A stretch of 64,000 nt of DNA from Alkalilimnicola ehrlichii. Its GTDB lineage: Bacteria > Pseudomonadota > Gammaproteobacteria > Nitrococcales > AK92. How positions within the stretch are numbered: the stretch's first letter is position 1; each line of letters starts with the position of its first letter. Both the position numbers and the translations under genes were made by a program. The notes below the pieces were generated by a model, which saw nothing but the letters and a program-made list of their open reading frames with translations, was not told the origin of the DNA and did no database searches. The stretch covers positions 164,951 through 228,950 of the forward strand of contig NZ_NFZV01000004.1 of the NCBI RefSeq assembly GCF_003399765.1, read 5' to 3'. Below are positions 1-9,093 of this stretch, piece by piece.

Positions 1-41
1 TGGTCGATATGGGTGTCGAACCCTCGGAGCCTCTCTCGTGA
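1..41 (+). CDS. 3' end of an upstream gene, possibly YfgM-like (partial)
   Basis: A reading frame open from the left edge (codons from base 3) ends at TGA 39-41 with the tail VDMGVEPSEPLS. The stop overlaps the bamB start by one base, as expected for tightly coupled genes. In many Gammaproteobacteria the gene before bamB encodes the membrane-anchored TPR protein YfgM. Only twelve codons are visible, so identity rests on position alone. Confidence 0.35.
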   Translation, partial: VDMGVEPSEPLS

Positions 42-1173
42 TGAGACTATTTCTGGTCTTGTTATTAACGGGTTTGATCGTCGGTTGCGCAACCCCGGGG
101 CGCGGCGATCCGCCATCGTCCACCGCGTTTGCCGAACAGTTACCGATAGAGACGGTGTGGACCGCCCGCATGCGAGGTATCGACGCGGCGGATAATTACC
201 GTTTGGTCCCGGCCGTCCGCGACGATGTTGTCTATGCCGTCGATGGGCGTGGTCGCGTGTTGGCGTTTGCCAACGAAGACGGCGAACGCTTGTGGAGAGC
301 CGAGGTCAGTAGCCATGTCAGTGCCGGACCGGGTGTAGGGGCTCGTTTACTGGTTGTCGGAACTCGCGACGGTCGGGTATACGCGCTTGATCGGCGCGAC
401 GGCACCGAGTTGTGGCGCTCCCGTGTCGGGAGCGAGGTGCTCGCCGTTCCGGCCGTAGCGGATTCGGTTGTCGTTGTGCGTAGCGTCGACGGCCGGGTTT
501 ATGGGCTTGATGCACGCAACGGTCGCGCCTTTGGATGCATGATCGTACGCCGCCGGTATTGACGTTACGGGGTACCAGCAGCCCGATAATCGCGCGGGAT
601 CTTGTGCTGGTCGGCCAGGATGGCGGTAGCCTGGTGGCTTTGCAGCTGAATGACGGTAGCGTGGCTTGGGAGGCAGAAATTGCCGCACCCCGAGGCCGCA
701 CGGAACTTGAGCGGATGGTCGATATAAAAGGCGATCCGGTGGTTTATCGAGGCGATGTTTACGTTGGTGCCTATCAAGGGCGTATTGCCTCCGTGGGTTT
801 GTATACCGGGCGAGTTGGCTGGACGCGTGAGTTTTCTACTTATTTGGGTGCGGCTGCCGACCCTGAGCGGGTTTTTTCCGTGGACGATAGAAGTAGGATT
901 TGGGCGTTCGATCGTTTCAGCGGCGGTGCGATCTGGCGGCAGGAAGACCTAAGCCAGGTAAATCTGTCGCCCCCGACGGTTTATGGCGACTATTTGCTGG
1001 TGGGGGATAGTGCCGGTTACCTTAATTGGTTGTCGGTGCGTGATGGCTCTCTGCAGGACCGGGTTCGGGTTGGACGTCAAGCTATTGCCGAAGCGCCTCT
1101 GGTCGTTAATGGTCGAATTTACGTCTTAACCAGCGGCGGCAATTTGGGTGTTTATCGATTGGCAGAGGATTGA
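41..1173 (+). CDS. bamB: Outer membrane assembly lipoprotein BamB (frameshifted in this sequence)
   Basis: Beta-propeller lipoprotein of the BAM complex, which inserts beta-barrel proteins into the outer membrane. The N-terminus MRLFLVLLLTGLIVGC is a lipoprotein signal with lipobox IVGC. PQQ-like propeller blades follow (VYALDRRDGTELW, VYGLDARNG, GDSAGYLNWLSVRDG). The frame breaks near 527-530: residues 1-163 read in one frame, the rest in another. Restoring one base in the GC run there gives the BamB-like stretch NGRALWMHDRTPPVLTLRG and a protein of about 377 aa, normal for the family. GTG at 38 is an alternative start; GGAG lies at 26-29. Probably a sequence error rather than a dead gene. 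Confidence 0.9.
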
Positions 1174-1179
1174 ATCTTA

Positions 1180-1950
1180 GTGTGCCTGCTTTTGTTTGCG
1201 CAGGGTGTGCATCCCGATTACCCGCTCGTCGTAGCGGCTAATCGGGATGAATTTCACGCCAGGCCGACAGCGCCGGCGGCTTGGTGGCCGGAAGGTATTT
1301 TGGCGGGGCGAGACTTAAAAGCCGGCGGTACGTGGCTTGGCGTTAGCCGTACCGGGCGTTTTGCCGCGCTGACCAATTTCCGCGACCCGCAAAATAACGA
1401 CCCGCAGCGCGCCTCGCGGGGCCAGCTCGTTGTTGAGGCGTTGCTAGATACAGGCGCCGCGGTGGACTTTGCCGCAAGCTTGCGCGCTGCCGAGGCCCGT
1501 TATAACGGCTTCAACTTGGTCTTCGGCCATGTCAACGACGGCCTTCATTCCTATAATAATCACGATCATGTCGACCATGCTTTAGGTTACGGTCTATACG
1601 GCTTAAGCAACCACTTGTTAGAGACGCCATGGCCGAAGGTGGCGCGTGGCAAGGCCTTGTTAGAGGCGTATATTGCCCAGGCCGTGGACCTTAATGCCGA
1701 GAAGCTATTCGAGCTGTTGGCCGATCGTCATATACCTCCGGATGAGGCGTTGCCCAACACGGGCATCGCATTAGAGTGGGAGCGTTTACTGGCGCCGATG
1801 TTTATCGTCGATCAGACCTACGGCACGCGTTGCTCGACGGTTATTCTCCTGCGCGCCGATGGCGAACTGCAATTTAGCGAGCGAAGCTATCACCCGGATG
1901 GCAGCCCGGCTGAGACACAAACCTTCTCTTTTCGTCTCGGCGCTGGCTAA
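1180..1950 (+). CDS. NRDE family protein (TANGO2-like, Ntn-hydrolase-like fold)
   Basis: The protein (256 aa) begins MCLLLFA and has the signature AANRDEF at about residues 19-25, defining the NRDE/TANGO2 family. The conserved Cys2 directly after the initiator is typical and fits an N-terminal-nucleophile-like fold. Further family features are GGTWLGVSRTGRFAALTNFR and YNGFNLV. The substrate is not established for bacterial members. Start is GTG at 1180, six bases after the bamB stop, so the two are probably co-transcribed. Full length for the family. Confidence 0.85.
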   Translation: MCLLLFAQGVHPDYPLVVAANRDEFHARPTAPAAWWPEGILAGRDLKAGGTWLGVSRTGRFAALTNFRDPQNNDPQRASRGQLVVEALLDTGAAVDFAASLRAAEARYNGFNLVFGHVNDGLHSYNNHDHVDHALGYGLYGLSNHLLETPWPKVARGKALLEAYIAQAVDLNAEKLFELLADRHIPPDEALPNTGIALEWERLLAPMFIVDQTYGTRCSTVILLRADGELQFSERSYHPDGSPAETQTFSFRLGAG

Positions 1951-1997
1951 CGGCTTCCTCTACGGCCCTGCTCTTCGGATTCCTGGTGTGGCCTGGA

Positions 1998-2750
1998 TTA
2001 GTCGCAGCTTCCTACCGAGCCGCGTCGGCACCGGCGGCGATCGGTCCATATAGCATTGCTGAGTTCGGCGTCCGTAAAATCAGCGCCGCTGATGTCGGCA
2101 GAGCGGAGGTCGGCCCCCCGTAAATTTGCACCCGAGAAGTCGGCATTGGTTAAACGGGCATTCTGTAGATCCGCATCGCTCAAGTCGGCACCGGCGAAGT
2201 TCGCTCCCTCCATTTGGGCGCGCCGCGCGTCGATTCGTCGCAAGGTTGCTTTGCTAAAGTCGCTGTCGCGGAAATCGGCTTGGGTGAAGACGGCTTCGGC
2301 AAGCGTACTATTTCGCAATTTCGCATTCAGAGCGTTGCTAGCGTAAAAGCGCGCCTCGTCCAGCCGGCTGTTACTTAAGTTGGCGTTAGTCAAGGTGGCC
2401 CGGTCCAGCCGGATCCCTCTTGCGTCCGCTTCTTGTATAGAAACCTCGCTGAGGTTTGCCGCTACGAAACGGGTACCCTGAAGGTTGGTTTCGTCTAGCG
2501 TTGCGCCGTTGAGGCGAGCATTGCCAAAGTCTGCACGCTGGAGGTTGGCGCCGCGGAGGTTGGCGCCTTGAAAGCTCGTGCGGTTAAGTAAAGCGCGTTC
2601 TAAGTTCGCGTTTTGTAAGTCCGCTTCCTGCTTATCGCACCCTAACCAATTAATGCCGGGTTGAGGCGCTGCGTTGCAGTTGGCCAGGGCCGGTGGTACG
2701 CTCAGCGCGAACAAAACCCCGAGCACGAGGGCGATAAAGCGCGTCCTCAC
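1998..2750 (-). CDS. Exported pentapeptide-repeat protein
   Basis: From GTG at 2750 the protein starts VRTRFIALVLGVLFALSVPPALANC, a Sec signal peptide with cleavage after ALA. The mature part is almost wholly A(D/N)LxX pentapeptide repeats (LQNANLERA, GANLRGANLQRADF, ADLSDADLQNARLTNADF), predicting a right-handed beta-helix. Cysteine pairs flank the repeats (N-C-N...LGC and RRCRRGSVGSC), suggesting disulfides in the periplasm. The start choice rests on the signal peptide and a GGAAG site seven bases upstream; the frame stays open to 2879 but that extension is not signal-like. Function unknown. Divergent from adk. Confidence 0.8.
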   Translation of the reverse strand: MRTRFIALVLGVLFALSVPPALANCNAAPQPGINWLGCDKQEADLQNANLERALLNRTSFQGANLRGANLQRADFGNARLNGATLDETNLQGTRFVAANLSEVSIQEADARGIRLDRATLTNANLSNSRLDEARFYASNALNAKLRNSTLAEAVFTQADFRDSDFSKATLRRIDARRAQMEGANFAGADLSDADLQNARLTNADFSGANLRGADLRSADISGADFTDAELSNAIWTDRRRCRRGSVGSCD

Positions 2751-2966
2751 GCCTGTGCTTCCAAGACACGATGAATCCTGTCGGCTAAAGAGCGTTGCAG
2801 AGCGTAGCGCGGTCGACCGATTAAGGGGCGTGTCCGCTATTTTGTTGAAACTGTCGAGCTTTATGCGATGGTCTTTCACGATTCGTCTGCCGGTTGAGAA
2901 GCCGCCTATTGGTGCGGCTGAGAAAAGATTTAGTACCCATTTTAAAATAAAACAGCAGAGGTTTGA

Positions 2967-3626
<660 letters not shown>

Positions 3627-3646
3627 GTCTGATACCTATTTAATAG

Positions 3647-3710
3647 AACGGGGCCTCTAATACTCCGCCTCGCTTCGCGCACGAGGCGGAGTATTAGAGG
3701 CCCCGTTTTT
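3647..3710 (+). terminator. adk terminator with a 26-bp perfect stem
   Basis: Bases 3647-3672 are the exact reverse complement of 3682-3707, with a 9-base loop and a T tract ending at 3710. A left-arm A pair makes it usable in both directions. The stem is far longer than the usual 6-10 bp of an intrinsic terminator. It begins 20 bases after the adk stop. Confidence 0.85.
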
Positions 3711-3860
3711 CTTATATGCTAGTTTTTAGGGTTAGTTGGTCTCGGTTTGTCGCGGCGAGTCGTCTGGGCGCGAAACCAAGCTCAACAGCCCTAGTGAAGA
3801 TATGCTTGGCCCAGTCCCGGCGCGGTACTCCTCCTATGACTAGATAATGCGGGGTGTTTT

Positions 3861-5198
3861 ATGCAACGCCTATTTCTCGTCTTGATGCTCTTGCTGTGTG
3901 CTTCCGGCGTAGCGCAGTCGCAGCCTAACAAGGTTGTGGTGTTGGAGATAGACGGTGTGATCGGCCCCGCGCTACTGGATTATTTCGAACGAGGAATGGC
4001 CAAGGCCGAAGCCGAGGGGGCGGCCGCTGTCATTTTGCAGATGGACACGCCAGGAGGGCTCGATACCTCGATGCGGGGGTTTATCCGAGCGATACTGGAG
4101 TCGGACGTGCCGGTGGTGACTTATGTTGCGCCTAGCGGTTCCCGGGCAGCGAGTGCCGGTACTTATATTCTTTATGCCTCGCATGTAGCCGCCATGGCGC
4201 CGGGCACTAATCTAGGCGCTGCAACGCCGGTGCAAGTGGGCGGTATGCCCGGTGCGCCGGACGATGCCTTGGAAGAGGAGGATGGAGAGCCTGCCAGCGG
4301 TTCGGCGATGGAGCGCAAAATGGTCGAGGACGCGGTGGCATATCTGCAGTCTCTCGCTGAGTTGCGGGGCCGAAATGCGGAGTGGGCAGAGTTAGCCGTG
4401 CGAGAGGGGCGTAGCCTATCGGCAAGCAGCGCTCTTGAGAACAATGTGATCGACTTTATGCCGGAGAGCCTTGAGGCTTTGCTGCAAGATATGGACGGCA
4501 TCGAGGTCAAGGTCGCCACGGGAACGGTTACGCTCGCGACCGAGGGAGCCGAGGTCGAGCTCTTCGAGCACGATTGGCGCTCTACCTTCCTGTCCATTAT
4601 TACCGATCCAAATGTTGCCTACGTGCTGATGCTCATCGGTATCTACGGGCTAATCTTCGAGTTGGCGAACCCTGGTTCGCTGATTCCGGGTATTATCGGC
4701 GCGATTTCGCTGGTATTAGCGTTGTTTGCTTTCCATGTCCTGCCTATTAACTACGCCGGTTTGGCATTGATGTTGCTTGGAGTGGCGCTGATGTTGGCAG
4801 AGGCGTTCGTTCCGAGTTTCGGCGCGCTTGGTATTGGCGGTTTAATCTCCTTTGCGGTCGGTTCTGTCATTCTTTTCGATAGCGATGTGGAAGGTTTCGA
4901 GTTATCGATGGCCTTGGTGGCCGGGTTCTCGATCGTCAGTTTAATCGTCTTTCTCGGCATAGCTACCATGGTGATACGTGCTTTTGGTCGGCCTGTGGTT
5001 TCCGGCGGCGAAGGTATCCGAGGACTGGAAGGCACAGCCGCTGAGGATTTCGACGGCCGCGGTCGCGTGGTAATTCGAGGCGAAACCTGGAACGCGAGCA
5101 GCGACAGAGCAGTGCAAAAAGGGCAGCGCGTACGCGTATTAGAGCGGGAAGGTTTGCGCCTGAAAGTAACGCCGGTGGAAGGGGAGCGGCAAGAATGA
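3861..5198 (+). CDS. nfeD: NfeD-type membrane-bound serine protease (ClpP class)
   Basis: Long-form NfeD (445 aa): signal peptide at residues 1-20, then a ClpP-like protease domain to about residue 220. MDTPGGLDTSMRG and the putative nucleophile serine in APSGSRAASAGTYIL are visible. A cluster of membrane segments at about 245-370 and a C-terminal OB-fold NfeD domain (GRGRVVIRGETWNA) follow. Family members cleave stomatin-like membrane proteins, and a slipin gene usually lies next door. None does here: pdxH follows, so the partner must be elsewhere. ATG 3861 is chosen for the signal peptide. Confidence 0.88.
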   Translation: MQRLFLVLMLLLCASGVAQSQPNKVVVLEIDGVIGPALLDYFERGMAKAEAEGAAAVILQMDTPGGLDTSMRGFIRAILESDVPVVTYVAPSGSRAASAGTYILYASHVAAMAPGTNLGAATPVQVGGMPGAPDDALEEEDGEPASGSAMERKMVEDAVAYLQSLAELRGRNAEWAELAVREGRSLSASSALENNVIDFMPESLEALLQDMDGIEVKVATGTVTLATEGAEVELFEHDWRSTFLSIITDPNVAYVLMLIGIYGLIFELANPGSLIPGIIGAISLVLALFAFHVLPINYAGLALMLLGVALMLAEAFVPSFGALGIGGLISFAVGSVILFDSDVEGFELSMALVAGFSIVSLIVFLGIATMVIRAFGRPVVSGGEGIRGLEGTAAEDFDGRGRVVIRGETWNASSDRAVQKGQRVRVLEREGLRLKVTPVEGERQE

Positions 5199-5395
5199 CC
5201 GTTTGCTTCGTCAAAAAAGCGATAAATTTGGCGTCGTCTGAGTTATTCTCGATAGCCTCTGGCAAGCGATAGAAAAAGCCTTGCAAGAGCGTGCTAGGCT
5301 CGTTGCTTCACGCAACCGCAATGAGATCGCTTTTTCTGCTAAAGTGCCTTTTTCATCGACTGGCGGTAAGACTGGAAAGGAGTGCAGGCTAACTT

Positions 5396-5979
5396 ATGGC
5401 GCTTTATGAAGAGGCCTTAAACCGTTTTAGGAATCTTTACGAATTGGCGTGTAACTCCGATCTTCGCGAGCCTACCGCCGTAACCCTGGCGACCTGCGGT
5501 AATAACGGTCAACCAAGTGCGCGCACGGTGTTGTTAAAAGAGGTCAACCAAGGCGGCTTCGTATTTTATACCAATCGATTAAGCCGAAAAGGCCAGCAGT
5601 TGGCGGAAAACCCAAAGGCTGCACTGTGCTTTTTTGGCAGCCGTTGTGGGAGCAGGTATTGGTCGAAGGGGCCGTGGACGATCTGGAGCCGGCGGAGGCC
5701 GATGCCTACTGGGTCACCCGGCCACGCCTGAGTCAGCTGGGAGCGTGGGCATCTAAACAGTCGGAACCGTTACTGAGCCGGGACGAACTCGAGCAGCGGG
5801 TGGCGGGCTACGAAGAGAAGTTCAGCGGCGAATCGGTGCCGCGGCCGCCGCATTGGTCCGGTTACCGAATCGTACCGACCTTGTTTGAATTCTGGAGTGC
5901 ACGCCCTGGGCGCTTACATGACCGGATACGGTATCAAATTATCGATGGCGAGTGGGTTAAACAGTTGGTTTACCCGTAA
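5396..5979 (+). CDS. pdxH: Pyridoxamine 5'-phosphate oxidase (frameshifted in this sequence)
   Basis: FMN enzyme oxidising pyridoxine/pyridoxamine phosphate to pyridoxal phosphate. The N-terminal part shows [20 protein letters not shown] and [16 protein letters not shown]; the C-terminal part shows [13 protein letters not shown] and [11 protein letters not shown]. The frame breaks in the run of six Ts at 5630-5635. A seventh T restores [14 protein letters not shown], matching the PdxH beta-strand, and a 194-aa protein. Start ATG 5396 follows AAAGGAG. Most likely a homopolymer error. Confidence 0.9.
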
Positions 5980-6165
5980 TAAAAGGTGACTCTTACGCCA
6001 TTATCGGAAGTTGCCCCGCGGCACAGTTCCGCGAGGCAGCTTGCGTTTCATTCTATTTCGGCCCAGGTTAATGCGGGCCGCCAACGGTATCTAAGTCCGG
6101 CACTAAGTGCGCTTTGTCTTCCGAGACGGTGAGTTTGCCGGGTCGAGCAAGATGCAACTCCACGC

Positions 6166-7125
6166 CTAGGCGCTCCGCTTGGCCCCCCAATAATCTCGAA
6201 TCATGGCGATACCTGACGGTTGAAGAGGATATTCATTGCCAAGATGTAAAACGGTGCCATCGGCGGCTTGTACCAGAGCGGTATAAGCCACCGGCCCCAG
6301 CTCGTTTAAAGCGTGTTCGGTCAATAATATGATGCTGGCGTCTTCTAAATTGTCCGGGTCGTGGTCGGGTTCGCGTAACAAGCCCGGATTGCTGAGTGCC
6401 TGCCTTTTCGCCTTATCCAAGCCTTTATTCTCGCATAACCCCGCAAGCGACGGCGTGCCCGCCACCGGGTGCACCTCGATACCATGTGCGCCAAGACCGG
6501 CAAAGTATGTTCTTTGCTGTTTCGTCCATTCGCTATAGCCGGCGGTGGGGTCGCTTAGGTTGGGATGTAGGGCCTGCCATTCGTCGAATGTGTAATAGGG
6601 GGAGTAAGCCTGATTGCCTTCCAGAAAGAAAATATTCCCAGTATCCAGTTCAACGCGCGTTCGCTCATTTGGTCGGTAAAGAGCCGATTCGAGGAGCTGC
6701 CAAAGTTTCCCCAGTTCGGCGTTCTCCAGTTGTATTTTCAGCAGTGCACAAAGGTCGTTGACCGTTACATAGGAGAGGTTGACCGGCTGTAGGCCCCAGT
6801 CCTGACGCAGACAGTTCTCCGTTTCCAACTGTGCTTGGCCTTTCTCTAGCAGCACTGACTCCAACTGCTCCTGCAGTTTGTCGATGGCCGATGCCTGGCC
6901 GACAAACAACAGCGGGATGGCAAGCAATGGACCGGAGCCGGGCCGGCGTAGGGGGGCGAGAGCTTGCACCGGAAACTGTTCCGTCTCGCTGCCGATGGCG
7001 ACGATCTGTGGCACAAAGCCTGTTTGCGGCAGACTGCCGCGATACAGTTCGAGTAAGGTTTCGATAAAGGGGAGCCCAGGCTGCAACAGTTCGGTTAAAT
7101 CGTACAAGGCGCCCGGCATAATCAT
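6166..7125 (-). CDS. Hypothetical protein, 319 aa
   Basis: I do not recognise a family. The protein begins MIMPGALYDLTELLQPG, has no signal peptide or clear membrane span, and is acidic with aromatic patches (YSPYYTFDEWQALHP, GYSEWTKQQRTYFAGLGAHG). A C-terminal segment LVQAADGTVLHLGNEYPL hints at a small beta domain. Its start overlaps the stop of the upstream 62-codon gene by four bases (ATGA), so the two are translationally coupled. Codon use resembles the neighbours. Function unknown. Confidence 0.72.
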   Translation of the reverse strand: MIMPGALYDLTELLQPGLPFIETLLELYRGSLPQTGFVPQIVAIGSETEQFPVQALAPLRRPGSGPLLAIPLLFVGQASAIDKLQEQLESVLLEKGQAQLETENCLRQDWGLQPVNLSYVTVNDLCALLKIQLENAELGKLWQLLESALYRPNERTRVELDTGNIFFLEGNQAYSPYYTFDEWQALHPNLSDPTAGYSEWTKQQRTYFAGLGAHGIEVHPVAGTPSLAGLCENKGLDKAKRQALSNPGLLREPDHDPDNLEDASIILLTEHALNELGPVAYTALVQAADGTVLHLGNEYPLQPSGIAMIRDYWGAKRSA

Positions 7126-7310
7126 GCCGTGTTGGCGGAGTTCCGAGCCCAGGATTTTTCCAGGTCTGCGGCAATAGCATGTGCCATCTTTTCCGCTTTA
7201 TTCGGCGAGAGAGGCGCGGGTGGGCGAGCGCCTGCAGCAACCGCGCGCATATCCAATTCAACCGTAAGTACGGCGGGGGTGGCGGAAAGATTGGGCTGTA
7301 GCGAGTCCAT
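7122..7310 (-). CDS. Small hypothetical protein, 62 aa
   Basis: Begins MDSLQPNLSATPAVLTVEL and contains a proline/alanine-rich centre (AAGARPPAPLS) and a short helix-forming tail. AAGGAG sits six bases before the ATG, a strong ribosome binding site. The stop overlaps the next gene's start by four bases, supporting a real coupled pair. No known domain recognised. Confidence 0.62.
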   Translation of the reverse strand: MDSLQPNLSATPAVLTVELDMRAVAAGARPPAPLSPNKAEKMAHAIAADLEKSWARNSANTA

Positions 7311-7948
7311 GAATCGCTCCTTGCTGAGAGAGTACGAACGGTGCTTTACCTTGGGTAGCTTTTGGCTTTCGACAATCGGCTGTGAATCGGCTTTGGGCCG
7401 ATTGCCGCCGCCGTTAGCCGAGGTCGGACACTATACCGGGTCTGCCCGTCGGCGCAGAACTATTCGCCACAAAAACGCCCGAGATCGGCCCTACGCGGTG
7501 TGCGAATAGGCGGTCGGCAATGGCGCTAACGCCCTAGGTTCACCCAAAGGTCGGTTTCGTATTTTCTCTCCAAGCGTGCCTTCTTCTTTCTGCCAGTTAT
7601 GCAGGTCTTAACCGAAGATGCTCTTTTGACCTCAGCTGAGTAAGGAAATTAATGACTGCTTCAACCGGTTTCTTTCCCGTAAAGCAGAAGGCTTAGGTCG
7701 GGAAAGCAATAATTGTTTGCCTTGCAATAAGGCCATAATAGAAAATAGAATTCTCCAGCGGGAGCGATCCCGATAGGGATGAGGAGTTCTCTTTGCATGA
7801 AGCCACGCTATCAGGATGATCGGCGAAATGGAACTCTCCGGCTACTCCGAGGTCTTGAGAAATGAACTTTTTGCCATTAGAAGATGTCTCGGTAGTAGGG
7901 CGTTTTTTTTATGCTGAGCCTAGCCGTAACAAATGATAAGGAGCGCTG
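7311..7948. other. 638-bp intergenic region upstream of the H-NS gene
   Basis: No conserved gene seen. It must hold the promoters of the minus-strand pair and of the H-NS-family gene. Around 7757-7786 lie two short adjacent hairpins (ggga/tccc and atccc/gggat). GAGTTC at 7784-7789 can pair with GAACTC at 7831-7836. A 22-codon frame at 7797-7865 has GAGGAG ten bases upstream. A structured leader is possible but unproven. Confidence 0.4.
7797..7865 (+). CDS. Possible 22-aa small protein or leader peptide
   Basis: The frame runs from ATG 7797 to TGA 7863-7865 and encodes a very basic peptide starting MKPRYQDDRRNG and ending RLLRGLEK. GAGGAG at 7781-7786 precedes it by ten bases. It lies in the leader region of the H-NS-family gene. 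The only support is the ribosome binding site and position, so chance is quite possible. Confidence 0.25.
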   Translation: MKPRYQDDRRNGTLRLLRGLEK

Positions 7949-8266
7949 ATGAACCTTGCTAACTACAACTCTCAGGAGTTGCGCGAGCTTCGGAAGGAGA
8001 TCGACCGCGAATTGAAGAAGCGCCGTAAGCAGGAAGTTAAAGAGGCGCAAAAAGAGCTGAAGCACGTCGCTGAGCGTTACGGGTTCAGCCTGAATGAGTT
8101 GTTGTCTGCTTCGCCGGGCGTAAAGCCGGGGGCGATTAAAGGGGCTGTTCGTTATCGGCACCCGGAAGATGCGGATAAAACATGGTCTGGTCGCGGGCGG
8201 AAGCCGTCTTGGGTAAAAGAGTGGGAAGCCTCTGGACGCTCCTTGGAAGATCTGCGCGTCGATTAA
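7949..8266 (+). CDS. H-NS family nucleoid-associated protein
   Basis: The protein (105 aa) has an N-terminal coiled coil of charged heptads (ELRELRKEIDRELKKRRKQE) for oligomerisation. At about residues 78-92 is the C-terminal DNA-binding motif TWSGRGRKPSWVKEW, whose RGR core inserts into the minor groove of AT-rich DNA. It would act as a xenogeneic silencer and nucleoid organiser. AAGGAGCG precedes ATG 7949, and a terminator follows. A monocistronic unit of normal family length. Confidence 0.93.
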   Translation: MNLANYNSQELRELRKEIDRELKKRRKQEVKEAQKELKHVAERYGFSLNELLSASPGVKPGAIKGAVRYRHPEDADKTWSGRGRKPSWVKEWEASGRSLEDLRVD

Positions 8267-8286
8267 TTTGAGTGATTCTCGTTGCA

Positions 8287-8313
8287 ATAAAAACGCGCTT
8301 AGCGCGGTTTTTT
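8287..8313 (+). terminator. Terminator after the H-NS-family gene
   Basis: A CGCGC/GCGCG stem with loop TTA is flanked by five As on the left and six Ts on the right, starting about 20 bases after the stop codon. It also faces the end of the minus-strand transporter operon, so it may serve both directions. Confidence 0.75.
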
Positions 8314-9093
8314 ATTGCCGAAGGCCGGTCCCTTTGCTCAATAGATGTAGGCACACCCAGCCTAGCATTGCAATAAACAGTAGTAGGATGATGTAGGCGG
8401 TAGCAATGTTGATATCCGAAGCTCCCAAAATGCCATAGCGAAACGCATTAACCGTATACAGAATGGGGTTAAGTTGCGAAACGTGTTGCCAGACGGGCGG
8501 GAGTAAGGCGATGGAGTAAAATACGCCGCCGAGATAGGTCAGTGGGGTTAAGACAAATGTTGGCACAATCGCTATGTCGTCGAACTTCCGGCCATAGATT
8601 GCGTTGATGAAGCCGCCCATAGCGCAGAGGGTGGCGGTTAAGAAAACTACGGACACGGTGATGGCAATGTTGTGGATGGGGAGGCGGGTGAAGGCAACGG
8701 AGATCAGCGTGACGACAAGGCCGACCAGTAGCCCGCGACCAATGCCTCCGATCAGGTAGCCCAGCAGAATGATGTAATTCGGCGTCGGAGAAACCAGCAT
8801 TTCTTCAATGTGACGCTGAAATTTTGCGCTAAAAATGACGAAGCGACGTTGGTGTAGGAATTGGTTATCACGGACATCATGATGATGCCGGGAACGATGA
8901 AGTCGATATAAGCGTATCCGTCCATCGTTCCGATGCGGGGACCGATTAGGTTGCCGAATATGATGAAGTAAAGGGTCATGGTGACCGCTGGAGGCAATAG
9001 GGTCTGTGGCCAGATGCGCAGGTAGCGGTGGGTTTCCTTGTAAGCGATCGTGCCGAGTGCGATCAAATGTTGTTGCGCGCGCGAAGGGATCAT
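8312..9093 (-). CDS. ABC-2 type transporter permease, YadH-like (frameshifted in this sequence)
   Basis: Inner-membrane permease with six predicted spans. The N-terminal frame gives ETHRYLRIWPQTLLPPAVT and LIGPRIGTMDGYAYIDFIVPG, typical of the YadH/DrrB family. The downstream frame gives RHIEEMLVSPTPNYIILLGY and TPLTYLGGVFYSI. The frames join at the five-A run 8831-8835 (Ts on the coding strand); a sixth base restores SSFFSAKFQRHIEEM and about 260 aa. The start overlaps the stop of the ATPase gene by four bases. Substrate unknown. Confidence 0.87.

Noticed and set aside
5266..5336. Inverted repeat AAGCGAT / ATCGCTT with Ts before pdxH
   Set aside because: The loop is about 50 bases and the stem only seven; too weak to call a terminator.
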